NCBI GenBank assembly: GCA_963809795.1
Contig: CAWELN010000008.1
Location: 248,001 to 312,000, forward strand
Length of the DNA stretch: 64,000 nt
Source: DASUAS01 sp963809795
GTDB lineage: Bacteria > Actinomycetota > Acidimicrobiia > IMCC26256 > DASPTH01
Direction: 5' to 3'
A program made the position numbers and the translations under genes. Of the stretch, positions 63,470-64,000 are shown in pieces (position 1 is the first letter of the stretch; each line of letters opens with the position of its first letter). The notes beneath the pieces were generated by a model that saw only the letters and a program-made list of their open reading frames with translations, ran no database searches and was not told where the DNA came from.

Positions 63470-64000
63470 GGTGCCGACGCCTCCGGCTCACCCTCGAGCG
63501 TGTCGACGTCGTCGACCGAGTCGACCTCCTCCGGGACCAGCTCCACCGGCTGACCGCTCCGCCGGGCCAGCACCACGCTGCCGACGACCGCGATGACCAG
63601 GAGCCCGGCGGTGATCTCGAACGGCCAGAGGAAATCGGTGAAGAGCACACGGGCGACCCGTTCCACGTTGTTGCCCAGTCCGTGGTTGCCCCCCTTGAGC
63701 GCGAACTGGTCGGGCGCCTTGGCACCGGTGGCCCAGTTGTGGCCGGCCAGGAAGATCACCTCGGCCAGGGCGATGGCGCCGAGCGCGATCGCCGCCGCGC
63801 GCTGGTGCGGCAACGGGTCGTCGAGCGACTCCTCGCGGTCGACGCCGAGCAGCATGATGACGAACAGGAACAGCACGACGATGGCACCGGCGTAGACGAT
63901 CACCTGCACCGCCGCGAGCAGGTGCGCCTGTTGCTGGATGAAGAAGACCGCCACGCTCACCAGCGTGATCACGAGCAGTAGCGCCGAGTGGACCGGGTTG
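63466..64000 (-). CDS. nuoJ2: NADH-quinone oxidoreductase subunit J, cluster 2 (partial)
   Basis: The frame is open to the right window edge (NPVHSALLLVITLVSVAVFF), so the start lies outside. The TM3 segment YAGAIVVLFLFVIMLLGVDR is present. After the last TM helix (GLLVIAVVGSVVLARRSG) there is a hydrophilic acidic tail of about 30 residues (VPEEVDSVDDVDTLEGEPEA) that the cluster 1 copy lacks. nuoH2, nuoI2 and the peripheral-arm genes, if present, would be beyond the edge. Confidence 0.92.
   Translation of the reverse strand, partial: NPVHSALLLVITLVSVAVFFIQQQAHLLAAVQVIVYAGAIVVLFLFVIMLLGVDREESLDDPLPHQRAAAIALGAIALAEVIFLAGHNWATGAKAPDQFALKGGNHGLGNNVERVARVLFTDFLWPFEITAGLLVIAVVGSVVLARRSGQPVELVPEEVDSVDDVDTLEGEPEASAP

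Overview
This window is a high-GC bacterial chromosome segment that carries the conserved transcription/translation super-cluster, almost all on the minus strand, followed by two respiratory complex I clusters. The zinc-type 61-residue S14, the gene order and the sequence of IF-1 suggest an actinobacterium. The class Acidimicrobiia is my best guess, but that is an inference from family resemblance and I ran no search.

Layout in the direction of transcription (right to left). Positions 63,466-64,000 down to 57,975 hold the end of one nuo cluster (nuoJ2-K2-L2-M2-N2, cut by the window edge). A patatin-like phospholipase gene on the plus strand (56,977-57,915) separates it from a second cluster, nuoA-B-C-D-H-I-J-K-L-M-N (56,865-46,514). 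This second cluster has no nuoE, nuoF or nuoG. Next come an AAA ATPase and a MidA-type methyltransferase that diverge from a shared AT-rich operator, then acetyl-CoA synthetase, a HAD phosphatase, HtpX, a secreted zinc protease, a methyltransferase, YajQ, a GNAT enzyme, four tRNA genes (Tyr, Thr, Met, Trp), rpmG, and an ECF sigma/anti-sigma pair.

The core then runs secE-nusG-rplK-rplA-rplJ-rplL, a plus-strand toxin-antitoxin pair, rpoB-rpoC, a plus-strand GNAT gene, and rpsL-rpsG-fusA-tuf-rpsJ. A metabolic island follows (SnoaL-like, intradiol dioxygenase lipoprotein, small ORFs, SDR). The rest of the S10 and spc operons comes last: rplC-D-W-B-rpsS-rplV-rpsC-rplP-rpmC-rpsQ-rplN-X-E-rpsZ-rpsH-rplF-R-rpsE-rpmD-rplO-secY-adk-map-infA-rpmJ-rpsM.

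Most neighbouring core genes overlap by 1-4 bases (GTGA, ATGA or TGATG), which implies translational coupling. Points that stand out: an infA gene whose only credible start is CTG; a family of about ten hairpin repeats spread through the gaps between genes and also inside the 3' ends of rplV and rplD; a separate 62-bp tandem repeat; a strongly structured element of about 110 nt between rpsG and fusA; long acidic tails on L22, L10 and NusG; and two genes (rplJ, nuoI) each broken by one missing base in GC-rich tracts. These two frameshifts could be real or sequencing errors. The long plus-strand open frames opposite rpoBC and nuo are high-GC shadows and are not annotated.
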